A DNA stretch of 64,000 bases from Sphingomonadales bacterium (GTDB lineage: Bacteria; Bacteroidota; Bacteroidia; Chitinophagales; Chitinophagaceae): contig VHBB01000005.1 in NCBI GenBank assembly GCA_016872155.1, positions 62,001 to 126,000 on the forward strand. Reading direction: 5' to 3'. The notes below the pieces were generated by a model. The model searched no databases and was not told the DNA's origin. It saw only the letters and a list, made by a program, of their open reading frames with translations. The translations under genes were made by a program, and so were the position numbers. Positions 25,258-34,177 of the stretch are shown piece by piece; the stretch's first letter is position 1, and each line of letters opens with the position of its first letter.

Positions 25258-28086
25258 TTATTTTTTTTGGGTAGCAAAATCATAGGTAAAGCCGACGGTG
25301 ATCGTTGACCCCGGACGGAACGAATAGAACAAACGGTCGGTGGCCGCTTGGTAAGAGGTCTTTGCTCCTACATTTTCGTAGAAATAGTAAAATGGATTCA
25401 GGATATCAGACCAGGTAAGTCTGAATTCACCGCGCCCGGCAAAGACTTTCTTGGCAATCTGAAAGTCAACCTGGTCACGAGGACGCTCGTAAACATCCGG
25501 AAAACCGAGGTCATTCAAACCTACCAGGCTCAGGCGCTCTCCAATGCGATTATACAACAGAGATCCATTGATACCACGAGTAGTATTATCAAATTGCAGA
25601 CCCAGATTGATCAGGTAAGGAGACTGGCCCTGCAAGGGACGGTTGCTAGTCTCTGCAGCTCCACCACCACTGGTAGAGGCTAAGGTCACTTTAGAATAAA
25701 TATAGGTTAGGTTGGCAAAGGTTCTCAGCTTGCTGACTCCTTCGTTAAAATCAATTAAGTTCTTTCTGATCTCCAACTCGGCCCCAAGAGTAAGGGCTTC
25801 TTGTGCATTGTAGAAGCGATAGTTTCGACGATCAAGTACGCTCGAAGGATTCAGACGAAGCTCAATGGGATTAATAAATGACTTATAAAATCCGCCAATG
25901 GTAATTCCTTCTCCAGCCTTAGGATAAAATTCATACCGAACATCGAGGTTATTGATGGCGGTACGCTTGAGATCAGGATTTCCATCCACGGCATAATTGA
26001 CCTCATAATCGAAGAATGAGAAAGGCGCGATCTCACGAAACTCAGGACGTGCCACTGTTTGGCTAGCTGCCAGGCGAATATTGTGTTTAGAAGAGGGCGA
26101 ATAGGTCAAATTGAAAGAAGGTAATACATCCCACTTCTCCGTATTAACGATAACACGCTTGGCCGTAACATCTTTGGTAGTCAGAAACTGCTGAAAATTC
26201 TCTACCCGGACACCCCATACCAACCGCCAGTCATCTGCCAACTTATTATCGAACATGCCAAACATTCCGTTCAGGATCGACACCCCAAAGTATTTATCTT
26301 GATTGTTCGTAAAATCGAGGATCTTAAACCCTTGGGTTGAAATATTGGAAGCGTTGAAGATCTGATCGTAAGGCTGATAGTTTAGCTGACTATTGAACTG
26401 AATAATATTGGCTGGCTCCCAGCGAAAGATTCGGCTGCGAAAATCACGAATACGAATAATAGTGGAACCTCCGGCCTTAAAGGTTTGCTTGTGCTTTCCT
26501 AAAGTAAACGGCACAATGAGTGATACGTTGGCGCCATAGCTGTAATCTTTGAGGTCGCTGTAAAAACGGCGCGTATCATCGTCGTTGAACTCAAAGGGAG
26601 TAGATGTGCCTCTGGCACGGAAGTAGGCATACGTTCTGAGATCGGGCTGCGTTTTCCAGTTATAGCCGAAGTTGCCGTTCCAATTTAGCTTAACACCGCT
26701 TTTTGTCAACTGATGCGTTCCTTCGAGCTGACTGGAATAAAGCGAGCGTTGATTAAGAACAGAAGAACGAAAATCAAGATCTTGAATACGGTCATAGTTA
26801 ACTCCGGTACGCGTGTAGTAGAGGTCTTCGAAAAGCTGATTGAACAAATTCTTGAACGAGATCTTATGCTTTCCTTTTACATAGGTAATGTTAGCAATAG
26901 CCCCCGTGTTGACACTATATTTATTTTGAGCATCGTACATTTCTACCAGCAAGTCGCCGTCGTCCTGATGTAGATTACGCTCTACATCGAATTTGAGCAT
27001 ACTGTTGCGATATTGAACCGCAAGAATAGTACCCAGCGTACCTCCATTCTTGAATTTCTTGTTTACACCCCAAGTAAGATTGTATGTTTGAATGGGGGTA
27101 GCCTGCGAAGCAATTTCTCGACTTACCTCATTATTAAATTCTTTACTGAATGCTACTTGTTGAGCAATGCCTGCGTTATTTACACTAAGAACACGATAGG
27201 CCTGTGGAGAAGTGGGAAAGCCCGCCGGCATGGAGCGGGTGCCATCATCAAAACCCAACCAGTCGGTCTTATTACGTTCGTTGCTGGTAAAATCTTTAAA
27301 TGTCGATTGATTATTGAATCCCCAGCTAACCCCTACAGTCAGCACACTGCGGGCCGGCACATCTTTTGTGTTAATCTGTACCAAGCCACCGGCAAATTCA
27401 CCGGTAAGATCTGGCATAGCGGTTTTGTTGATGATAATGTTGTCTACCATCATAGAGGGTATCACATCGAAAGAAAAGGCTTTCTTATCGGGCTCTGAAC
27501 TAGGAAGCTGGGCATTATTGATCTGGGCTGCATTGTAGCGATCGCTTAATCCACGCACCACAACGAACTTGTTGTCTTGAATACTGGTACCACTAACACG
27601 CTTGAGTACTTCTCCCGTATTTTTATCGGGTGTACGACGAATAAAGTCGGCAGCCAATCCGCTCGATAGCGCCATATTACTACGCTGAAAGCTCAACAAC
27701 GCATTTGTATTTTCTTGGCGGCGAGAAGAACTCGTGATGGTAACGACCTGTAGATTCGAACTCGCCTTCTCTATGAGCACGACCTCAATTATATTCTCTT
27801 GGTTAGGCTTGATTTCAATATCCGTGATCTCTTTTCCTTCGTAACCAGTGTTAGTCACTTTAATAGAATATTTTTTACCCGCTTCGAGGTTCACATAAAA
27901 TTTACCCTCTACATCAGTAGAAAAATTGCGAGTAACTCCATCGGCTTGCAACGTGATGTTAGCGCCCACCAAGGGCTCGTTTCGAACATTGGTAATTTTA
28001 CCCGCAACCGGTACAGATTGTGCGGCAACCCATAGGGCCTGGAGAAGAACGATTGTCGTAAGTAAGAATTTAACCCTTGCCAGCAT
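25258..28086 (-). CDS. TonB-dependent outer-membrane receptor with N-terminal carboxypeptidase-like domain
   Basis: The product, 942 residues from the ATG at 28086, begins with a signal peptide (LARVKFLLTTIVLLQALWVAA). A carboxypeptidase-regulatory-like domain follows (about 25-115: VAGKITNVRNEPLVGANITL), then a plug domain (FVVVRGLSDRYNAAQINN, FAGGLVQINTKD) and a large beta-barrel ending in ITVGFTYDFATQKK. Such receptors import substrates with ExbBD-TonB energy. The frame extends to 28131, but the later ATG gives the proper signal peptide. Four 11-bp direct-repeat units lie just upstream (28142-28180). It heads the operon with the beta-helix lipoprotein. The substrate is unproven; neighbours suggest phosphate compounds. 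Confidence 0.93.
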   Translation of the reverse strand: MLARVKFLLTTIVLLQALWVAAQSVPVAGKITNVRNEPLVGANITLQADGVTRNFSTDVEGKFYVNLEAGKKYSIKVTNTGYEGKEITDIEIKPNQENIIEVVLIEKASSNLQVVTITSSSRRQENTNALLSFQRSNMALSSGLAADFIRRTPDKNTGEVLKRVSGTSIQDNKFVVVRGLSDRYNAAQINNAQLPSSEPDKKAFSFDVIPSMMVDNIIINKTAMPDLTGEFAGGLVQINTKDVPARSVLTVGVSWGFNNQSTFKDFTSNERNKTDWLGFDDGTRSMPAGFPTSPQAYRVLSVNNAGIAQQVAFSKEFNNEVSREIASQATPIQTYNLTWGVNKKFKNGGTLGTILAVQYRNSMLKFDVERNLHQDDGDLLVEMYDAQNKYSVNTGAIANITYVKGKHKISFKNLFNQLFEDLYYTRTGVNYDRIQDLDFRSSVLNQRSLYSSQLEGTHQLTKSGVKLNWNGNFGYNWKTQPDLRTYAYFRARGTSTPFEFNDDDTRRFYSDLKDYSYGANVSLIVPFTLGKHKQTFKAGGSTIIRIRDFRSRIFRWEPANIIQFNSQLNYQPYDQIFNASNISTQGFKILDFTNNQDKYFGVSILNGMFGMFDNKLADDWRLVWGVRVENFQQFLTTKDVTAKRVIVNTEKWDVLPSFNLTYSPSSKHNIRLAASQTVARPEFREIAPFSFFDYEVNYAVDGNPDLKRTAINNLDVRYEFYPKAGEGITIGGFYKSFINPIELRLNPSSVLDRRNYRFYNAQEALTLGAELEIRKNLIDFNEGVSKLRTFANLTYIYSKVTLASTSGGGAAETSNRPLQGQSPYLINLGLQFDNTTRGINGSLLYNRIGERLSLVGLNDLGFPDVYERPRDQVDFQIAKKVFAGRGEFRLTWSDILNPFYYFYENVGAKTSYQAATDRLFYSFRPGSTITVGFTYDFATQKK

Positions 28087-28141
28087 GTGAATCAATTTGA
28101 GGCAAAAATGCATGGGCAAGATTAACGCCACATGATCAACA

Positions 28142-28180
28142 AATTAAGTAATCGTTACGAACAGGTTACCGAATTGTTAC
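28142..28180 (-). promoter_or_regulatory. Pho-box-like array of four 11-bp direct-repeat units before the TonB receptor
   Basis: On the minus strand GTAACA, GTAACC and GTAACG, then TTAATT, follow each other with exact 11-bp spacing; on the plus strand GTTAC lies at 28154, 28165 and 28176. TTAATTTG (28140-28147), one mismatch from the -7 box, overlaps the fourth unit, and the same octamer follows the repeats upstream of the porin gene. Confidence 0.6.
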
Positions 28181-28191
28181 CTAGGGTACGC

Positions 28192-29400
28192 CTAGAAGTT
28201 GATTTGCGCTTGAATGCGCAATAAACGCCCTTGTTGAATATTCTCTTGGCGAATAAAATCCTCAAATCTTCTTTTAGAGATAGTATACATTACTACCAGC
28301 TCAAATTGCCTTACTGGCTGCCACTCTGCGCCAATTTCAAGCTCTCGTACCGCGTAGCTCCGTGCATCTAATTCGTGCTTTTTTCCACCTTCGTAGACCT
28401 GATAGCGCGTAAAAGGGATTAATACTTTGTCTTTCCCCAGCTTTTTTAAATACGACAACGTTACATATCCACCCGACAAAGATTGCGTTGATATAGAATC
28501 GAGTCTCTTATCGAACTGTGGCCCACGTCCAATATTATACTCGGCCTGAATGCCAAAGGGCTTAGGATAAAGTGTAAAAGAGGTGGCTACCCGTTGGTCA
28601 GCATATGTAAGTGTAGGATTAACTTTAACACCAGCAGAAAGTTGATCGCGCGAAAAAGTATATTTTCCGGAATAGGCCTGCAGTCCCGGCTCTAAGATCT
28701 GATCGCCCAACTCGAAAGGCCAGGTAAAACGAACCACCTTGTGTAAATTATTGTTCAATTCTGGACGATTAGCGGTTTGTCCATTGTATAAACCAAATCC
28801 AAATAAACCATAATCTCCGCTTCCCTTAAGACCGTCTCTGACCAGCGAAGCGAATAGCTTTCTTTTTTCGGGAGTTGCCCAATAAAAAAAGGCGCCCAAG
28901 TCTCGCTCATTGGTTACGGCACTATTTAACGCATCGGCGCGATCAAGCGGAAGACGATTTTGGCTGGATTGCATATTTTCAAAACCATAGGGAATCTTAC
29001 TCTGACCGATCCTAACCCTAAAAGAATTATTCTTATCTAAACCAAGATCAAAATAGGCATCACGAATCTGGCCAAAATGTTGAGATGTAGCAGAGGCATT
29101 ACTGGCAAAATCGGGTTGTATATAGAAATAAACCCTTTCGCTGATCTGGCCAAACAAGATGACGCGCAAACGTCGAAGAAAGAAGCCTCCGTTGTCGCCC
29201 CAGCTCCTATCGCATTGCTCACATTTTAGTTGGGGATTGGTCTCGAACAAGCGATTATACCTTGCCTGCACATATCCTCTTATGCTGATCGACTCGTACC
29301 ATTTAGGAACCTTGGGGTCTGGCTTGCCCTGCCCAACAACCTCATTTTCAATACAAAAATTAAAGACCGCTAAAATAATTATATGGATAAGGTACTTCAA
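28192..29400 (-). CDS. Phosphate-selective porin O/P family protein
   Basis: The 402-residue outer-membrane protein has a signal peptide (KYLIHIIILAVFNFCIENEVVG) and then the OprO/OprP-type start SISIRGYVQARYNRLFE. The segments GFFLRRLRVILFG and VYFYIQPDF are typical of this family, and the chain ends in the barrel-closing QAQINF with C-terminal Phe. OprP/OprO of Pseudomonas are anion channels for phosphate and polyphosphate. An isolated CEQCDRSWGDNGG loop near residue 58 is unusual. The start is TTG at 29400, and no better start is visible. It is divergent from DUF47-Pit, sharing the region that holds TATTAA repeats 11 bp apart. Confidence 0.9.
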   Translation of the reverse strand: MKYLIHIIILAVFNFCIENEVVGQGKPDPKVPKWYESISIRGYVQARYNRLFETNPQLKCEQCDRSWGDNGGFFLRRLRVILFGQISERVYFYIQPDFASNASATSQHFGQIRDAYFDLGLDKNNSFRVRIGQSKIPYGFENMQSSQNRLPLDRADALNSAVTNERDLGAFFYWATPEKRKLFASLVRDGLKGSGDYGLFGFGLYNGQTANRPELNNNLHKVVRFTWPFELGDQILEPGLQAYSGKYTFSRDQLSAGVKVNPTLTYADQRVATSFTLYPKPFGIQAEYNIGRGPQFDKRLDSISTQSLSGGYVTLSYLKKLGKDKVLIPFTRYQVYEGGKKHELDARSYAVRELEIGAEWQPVRQFELVVMYTISKRRFEDFIRQENIQQGRLLRIQAQINF

Positions 29401-29476
29401 AAGCCAATGCTGTTTATGGATAACTATTTGATAATAATTAATTAATGCCTAGATAACGCACCGCAAAATTGGCACA

Positions 29477-29508
29477 CAAATTAAAGCCCTGTATTAATTT
29501 ATTATTAA
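29477..29508 (-). promoter_or_regulatory. Pho-box-like direct repeat plus TTAATTTG in the porin / DUF47-pit divergent region
   Basis: On the minus strand TTAATA (29503-29508) and TTAATA (29492-29497) are 11 bp apart, followed by TTAATTTG (29477-29484) and, further on, CAATTTTG (29464-29471), each one mismatch from the -7 box. Repeats and promoter are in the order expected for activation of the porin gene; effect on the divergent DUF47-pit genes is also possible. The remaining bases of this 184-bp gap show nothing else clear. Confidence 0.5.
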
Positions 29509-29584
29509 GTTTTAAATACACCCCGCTCCACACTGCGAAGTGTATACCTTAGCCCCCTACAAATCAAACTGATAAACTCTAATC

Positions 29585-30235
29585 ATGGCCGGACTCAACT
29601 CATTCCTCAAGATCTTTATGCCAAAGAACACGGTGTTCTTTGAATTATTTGAAAAGGTAGCAGAAAACTTATCGCTCATGGGCACCCAGCTCAAAGCGGT
29701 AGTAGCAGAACATGACATCGATAAAAGAGTTGCTCTGATCGCGGTAATCGAAGATCTGGAACACCAAAACGACGATCTGACGCACAACCTCTTCACTGAA
29801 CTCGGTCGCAACTTTATTACCCCTTTTGACCGCGAAGACATTCACGCACTCGCAACTTCACTCGATGATATTGCCGACTACATCTACGGTTCTGCTAAAA
29901 AAATGAACTTTTACCGTGTCAATACGAACGACATGGGGATGCAAAAATTTGCAGAACTCATTGAACAAGGTTGTCAACAGGTTCGCATTGCCGTCACACA
30001 GCTGAGAGATATGAAAAACGTCAAGGCTATTACCGAAGCCATGATTAAGATAAACAGCATCGAAAATCAGGCTGATGATGTGTTCGATATGAGCATCGAA
30101 AGATTATTCGCCCTTGAAGAAAATGCCAAAGAGGTCATTAAGATCCGCGAGATCTATCAAGTAATGGAACTGGCCACCGATAAATGCGAAGATGCCAGCA
30201 ATGTGATCGAATCCATTATCATCAAATACGCTTAA
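29585..30235 (+). CDS. DUF47 / PhoU-like accessory protein of Pit transporter
   Basis: The 216-residue all-helical protein fits the DUF47 (YkaA/PhoU_div) family: it starts LNSFLKIFMPKNTVFFELFEKVA and has the paired metal-binding-type patterns LEHQNDDLTHNLF, FDREDIHALATSLDDIADYI and ATDKCEDASNVIESI. These proteins normally sit beside Pit transporters and are thought to gate them or to connect phosphate status with signalling, as PhoU does for Pst. The pit gene follows after 8 bp. Confidence 0.93.
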   Translation: MAGLNSFLKIFMPKNTVFFELFEKVAENLSLMGTQLKAVVAEHDIDKRVALIAVIEDLEHQNDDLTHNLFTELGRNFITPFDREDIHALATSLDDIADYIYGSAKKMNFYRVNTNDMGMQKFAELIEQGCQQVRIAVTQLRDMKNVKAITEAMIKINSIENQADDVFDMSIERLFALEENAKEVIKIREIYQVMELATDKCEDASNVIESIIIKYA

Positions 30236-30243
30236 CCTTCTCC

Positions 30244-31455
30244 ATGACGACATTTCTTATCACTATCATCATATTGGCATTGGTGTTTGACTATATCAAT
30301 GGTTTTCACGATGCCGCCAACTCTATTGCCACGGTCGTATCTACCAAAGTACTGACTCCATTTCAGGCCGTACTTTGGGCCGCTATCTTTAACTCGATCG
30401 CCTATTTTATTTTCAAGGATCATGGGGTGGCTAATACGGTTTCCAAGACCGTAAATGCCGATATGATTGCCGGAGACAACATGATGAAGGTGATCTTTGC
30501 CGGCCTTATTGCCGCCATTGCTTGGAACTTGCTGACCTGGTGGTTCGGTATTCCTTCATCCTCTTCTCATACGCTCATTGGAGGTTTTGCCGGTGCGGGT
30601 ATCGCTGCCGCCGGTTTCGATGCAGTAAATGCTGCTGTAATTATCAAAACAGCTAGTTTTATTTTCTTGGCACCACTGGTAGGTATGCTCATGGCCTTTA
30701 TTATGTCGCTATGGTTCTTAAGTTCTTTTCGCAAAGACTGGACCTCTAAGATCATTTCTGTGATCGTTATCGCCTATGTAATTTATTTTTTACAAGCCAA
30801 CCTAGTTATCGATGCGGCGCAATTGGCCGGTAAAACCGATTACCAGAGCTATTGGGCACAGGTTATTTTCTATTCCAAGAACTTTAAATGGATCTTACTA
30901 GCCCTGATCTTACTGACCATGGCCTTCTTTGCCCTGTACCTGAGTAAACTCAATGCTCATCGCTCTAATCTCTGGTTTAAAAAACTGCAATTGGTCTCTT
31001 CGGCCGCCTTTAGTATTGGCCATGGCGGTAACGATGCCCAAAAAGTAATGGGTATTATTACAGCTGCCCTTATTGCCGGTGGCAATATCTCCAGCTTCGA
31101 AGAAATGCCCCAATGGGTTCCTATCGCCTGCTATGCAGCAATTGGTTTAGGTACCATGAGCGGGGGCTGGAAGATCGTCAAGACCATGGGTACCCGCATT
31201 ACCAAGGTGACTCCTTTCGAAGGAGTGGCTGCCGAAACCGCCGGAGCCATCACTTTATTTATGACAGAGGCCCTAAAGATCCCTGTAAGTACCACGCATA
31301 CCATCACCGGCGCCATTATGGGCGTGGGCGCTACTAAACGTTTATCGGCCGTACGCTGGGGGGTTACCCTCAATTTGATCTGGGCCTGGATCTTGACCAT
31401 CCCCGTTAGTGCACTGCTGGCCGGCTTCATTTATTGGCTGATGCGTTTCTTCTGA
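30244..31455 (+). CDS. pit: Inorganic phosphate transporter, Pit family
   Basis: Pit carriers import metal-phosphate complexes by proton symport. The 403-residue protein shows both family repeats: DYINGFHDAANSIATVVSTKVL at the N-terminus and the signature GGNDAQKVMGI in the second half, and also SSSHTLIGG and STTHTITGAIMG. About ten hydrophobic spans are seen. The frame is open upstream to 30184, but the ATG at 30244 follows the DUF47 stop by 8 bp and begins with the first span. It forms an operon with DUF47. Confidence 0.96.
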   Translation: MTTFLITIIILALVFDYINGFHDAANSIATVVSTKVLTPFQAVLWAAIFNSIAYFIFKDHGVANTVSKTVNADMIAGDNMMKVIFAGLIAAIAWNLLTWWFGIPSSSSHTLIGGFAGAGIAAAGFDAVNAAVIIKTASFIFLAPLVGMLMAFIMSLWFLSSFRKDWTSKIISVIVIAYVIYFLQANLVIDAAQLAGKTDYQSYWAQVIFYSKNFKWILLALILLTMAFFALYLSKLNAHRSNLWFKKLQLVSSAAFSIGHGGNDAQKVMGIITAALIAGGNISSFEEMPQWVPIACYAAIGLGTMSGGWKIVKTMGTRITKVTPFEGVAAETAGAITLFMTEALKIPVSTTHTITGAIMGVGATKRLSAVRWGVTLNLIWAWILTIPVSALLAGFIYWLMRFF

Positions 31456-31510
31456 TCTTTCGTGGCCGATTTTGACTAGAATTACGGAGTTTTGCCGGGC
31501 AACTTATTCT

Positions 31511-32548
31511 ATGCCAAAAATTGTTGTTACCGGCGGCTGCGGCTATATTGGTTCGCACACGATCATCGATCTTATCGAGAACGGATACGAGGTTATTTGC
31601 ATCGATAATAATTCGCGCTCGCACGCCGCTGCCCTTCAGGCGGTTACCGAGATCACGGGCAAAACGGTCAAGCACTATAAGATCGACCTCTGCAACTACG
31701 ACGATACCTATGCGGTGTTCGAAGAGCATCCCGATATTTCGGGGGCCATTCACTTTGCGGCTTACAAAGCGGTAGGCGAATCGGTCGAAAATCCGCTGCT
31801 CTATTTCGATAACAACCTACAATCGCTGATCAACCTGCTCAAATGCATCGACGAGTTCGGTGTCTCGCATTTCGTATTCTCCTCTTCTTGCACCGTATAT
31901 GGTAACCCCGACCAAATTCCTGTTACCGAAGCCACCCCTATTAAGCGAGCCGAATCGCCGTACGGATCTACCAAGCAGATCAGCGAACAGATTATCCAAG
32001 ACTATGCACGTAATTCGGCGGCTACCCATATTTTACTACGCTACTTTAATCCGGCCGGCGCCCACCCGTCTGCATTGCTGGGCGAACTTCCACTGGGCAA
32101 ACCCCAAAATCTGGTTCCCGCCATTACGCAAACGGCCATTGGAAAAATTGATAAACTACTGGTGCACGGCACCGACTACCCCACCCGCGACGGCTCTTGC
32201 ATTCGCGATTATATTCATGTTTGCGATCTGGCCCATGCGCACACGCTGGCACTTCGCTATTTAGAAGAAGAAAAAAATAAAGAAGCCTGCGAGGTATTTA
32301 ACCTAGGTACAGGCACCGGCAATACCGTACTCGAAGCCATTGCCGCTTTTGAACAAGCCAGTGGCACCCCCCTTCGCTACGAGATCGGACCCCGCCGTGC
32401 GGGCGATGTGATAGCTATTTACGCCAATAACGACCGAGCCCGCTCGGTACTGGGATGGCAAACCCGTTATACCCTCAGCGACATTATGAGCACGGCCTGG
32501 ACCTGGGAGCAGAAGCTCCGTGATAAAAAGACGGTCTTTAGTGAATAA
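31511..32548 (+). CDS. galE: UDP-glucose 4-epimerase
   Basis: GalE interconverts UDP-glucose and UDP-galactose using tightly bound NAD. The 345-residue SDR protein has the nucleotide loop TGGCGYIGSH at residue 8, the Ser/Tyr/Lys catalytic set in FVFSSSCTVYG and SPYGSTKQISEQ, and the C-terminal ATPYDRDGS-like DYPTRDGSCIRDYIHV, RAGDV motifs. I took the ATG at 31511; an upstream in-frame start would add 13 residues without homology. It starts 55 bp after pit and may be read separately. Substrate range (glucose vs N-acetylglucosamine) is not decided. Confidence 0.95.
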   Translation: MPKIVVTGGCGYIGSHTIIDLIENGYEVICIDNNSRSHAAALQAVTEITGKTVKHYKIDLCNYDDTYAVFEEHPDISGAIHFAAYKAVGESVENPLLYFDNNLQSLINLLKCIDEFGVSHFVFSSSCTVYGNPDQIPVTEATPIKRAESPYGSTKQISEQIIQDYARNSAATHILLRYFNPAGAHPSALLGELPLGKPQNLVPAITQTAIGKIDKLLVHGTDYPTRDGSCIRDYIHVCDLAHAHTLALRYLEEEKNKEACEVFNLGTGTGNTVLEAIAAFEQASGTPLRYEIGPRRAGDVIAIYANNDRARSVLGWQTRYTLSDIMSTAWTWEQKLRDKKTVFSE

Positions 32549-32600
32549 CTCGGCTGCTATATTTTTTTTGCCTTAACCCCCTGCACTTACATTTGTTCCT

Positions 32601-33557
32601 ATGTTAAAAGACATTCAATTGACCGGTACCAAAGACACCCGAAGTGGTTTCGGGGATGGTATTGTAGAGGCCGCCCGCAAAAATGCAAATGTAGTGGCGC
32701 TTACCGCCGACCTGGCGGGTTCTCTTAAGCTCAATCAGTTCATGAAAGAGTTTCCCGATCGGTTTATTCAATGTGGCATTGCCGAAGCTAATATGATCGG
32801 TGTGGCGGCCGGCCTTACCATCGGGGGCAAGATTCCGTTTACAACCACGTTTGCCAATTTCTCTACCGGTCGTGTTTACGATCAGATCAGACAAAGTGTT
32901 GCCTACAGCGAAAAAAATGTAAAGATCTGTGCTTCGCATGCAGGTCTTACCCTTGGCGAAGATGGTGCCACGCACCAGATCTTAGAAGATATTGGCATGA
33001 TGAAGATGCTACCCGGTATGACCGTAGTAGTGCCATGCGACTATGCACAAACCAAAGCAGCTACCGAAGCCATTGCCGAAATAAAAGGACCCGTTTATCT
33101 GCGGTTTGGTCGTCCGGCCTGGCCCATTTTTACCAGCGATCGTCCTTTCGAATTAGGCAAAGCCCAGCATTTCTCTACCGGTAACGACATTAGCATTTTT
33201 GCCTGCGGTCATCTGGTGTGGAATGCCATTCAAGCGGGCGCGATCTTAGAAGAAAAAGGGATCAGTGTAGAGGTCATCAACATCCATACCATCAAACCGC
33301 TCGATGAAGCCGCTGTAATTGCCTCCCTTAAAAAAACGCGTTGTGCCATAACGGCCGAAGAGCATAGTATTTTTGGTGGATTGGGCGATTCCATTGCCCA
33401 AGTAGCTGCCAAGCATTGCCCGGTGCCTATCGAATACGTGGGCACCCGCGATACCTTTGGTGAAAGTGGCACCCCCGCCCAGTTGCTCAAGAAATACGGA
33501 TTGGACATACCCGATATTGTGGCTGCCGCCGATAAGGCCCTGCAACGCAAAGGTTAA
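32601..33557 (+). CDS. Transketolase, C-terminal subunit (split form)
   Basis: Only the pyrimidine-binding and C-terminal domains of transketolase are present (318 residues). The pyrimidine domain has the catalytic Glu in QCGIAEANMIGVAAGL (about residue 62) and the segment FANFSTGRVYDQIRQSV; the C-terminal domain contains IFACGHLVWNAIQAG and HTIKPLDEAAV. In many bacteria this subunit is encoded next to the ThDP-binding N-terminal subunit. Here galE lies upstream and a sigma factor downstream, so the partner must be elsewhere in the genome. Similar half-proteins also occur as DXS-like enzymes, but the sequence fits transketolase better. Confidence 0.93.
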   Translation: MLKDIQLTGTKDTRSGFGDGIVEAARKNANVVALTADLAGSLKLNQFMKEFPDRFIQCGIAEANMIGVAAGLTIGGKIPFTTTFANFSTGRVYDQIRQSVAYSEKNVKICASHAGLTLGEDGATHQILEDIGMMKMLPGMTVVVPCDYAQTKAATEAIAEIKGPVYLRFGRPAWPIFTSDRPFELGKAQHFSTGNDISIFACGHLVWNAIQAGAILEEKGISVEVINIHTIKPLDEAAVIASLKKTRCAITAEEHSIFGGLGDSIAQVAAKHCPVPIEYVGTRDTFGESGTPAQLLKKYGLDIPDIVAAADKALQRKG

Positions 33558-33597
33558 ACCTAGGGCTATCTTTAAGGTCCAATACCGGCAGACCTAA

Positions 33598-34146
33598 ATG
33601 GCCGATTACTCCGACAACGAAATTTTGCTCCGCTTTCGAGTGCCCGCCACCCGAGAAGCCGCCTTTACCGACCTGATTAAAAAATACCAGGAACGCCTCT
33701 ATTGGCATATTCGCCGCATGGTCGTAACACACGAAGACAGCAACGATCTTTTACAAAATGTATGGATCAGGGTTTGGAATGGCCTCGAAAAGTTCAGAGA
33801 AGAGAGTCAACTGTACACCTGGCTATACCGGATCGCCACCAATGAATGCCTGAGTTTTATTGAGCAACAAAAGAGAAAAGCTACCCTGCCGCTGAGCGAC
33901 GAAGAGAACGGCATGGAGCGGCAACTCAAGGCCGATCCTCAATTTGATGCTCAAAAACTAGAATGGAAACTACAGCTGGCCATTCAGCAGTTACCCGAAA
34001 AGCAACGGGTCGTATTTTCGCTTCGCTACTTCGATGAAATGCCTTACGAACAAATGAGCAACGTGTTGGATACCAGCGAGGGAGCCTTAAAGGCCAGTTA
34101 CCATCACGCCGCTAAAAAAATTGAACGCTTTTTATTAGATCATTAA
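33598..34146 (+). CDS. ECF-family RNA polymerase sigma factor
   Basis: The 182-residue protein has sigma region 2 (about 25-95, DLIKKYQERLYWHIRRMV and VWNGLEKF, YTWLYRIATNECL) and region 4 (about 125-178, LPEKQRVVFSLRYFDEMPYEQMSNVLDTSEGALKA), joined by a charged linker. It lacks regions 1 and 3, as ECF factors do. A TATCTTTA box (33567-33574, 7 of 8) lies 23 nt before the ATG. It is the first gene of an operon with a single-span membrane protein and a Spy-like periplasmic protein, the usual layout of sigma factor, anti-sigma candidate and envelope-stress effector. Confidence 0.95.
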   Translation: MADYSDNEILLRFRVPATREAAFTDLIKKYQERLYWHIRRMVVTHEDSNDLLQNVWIRVWNGLEKFREESQLYTWLYRIATNECLSFIEQQKRKATLPLSDEENGMERQLKADPQFDAQKLEWKLQLAIQQLPEKQRVVFSLRYFDEMPYEQMSNVLDTSEGALKASYHHAAKKIERFLLDH

Positions 34147-34177
34147 ACCGCACAAATAAAACCAGGTCTTATTAAGG

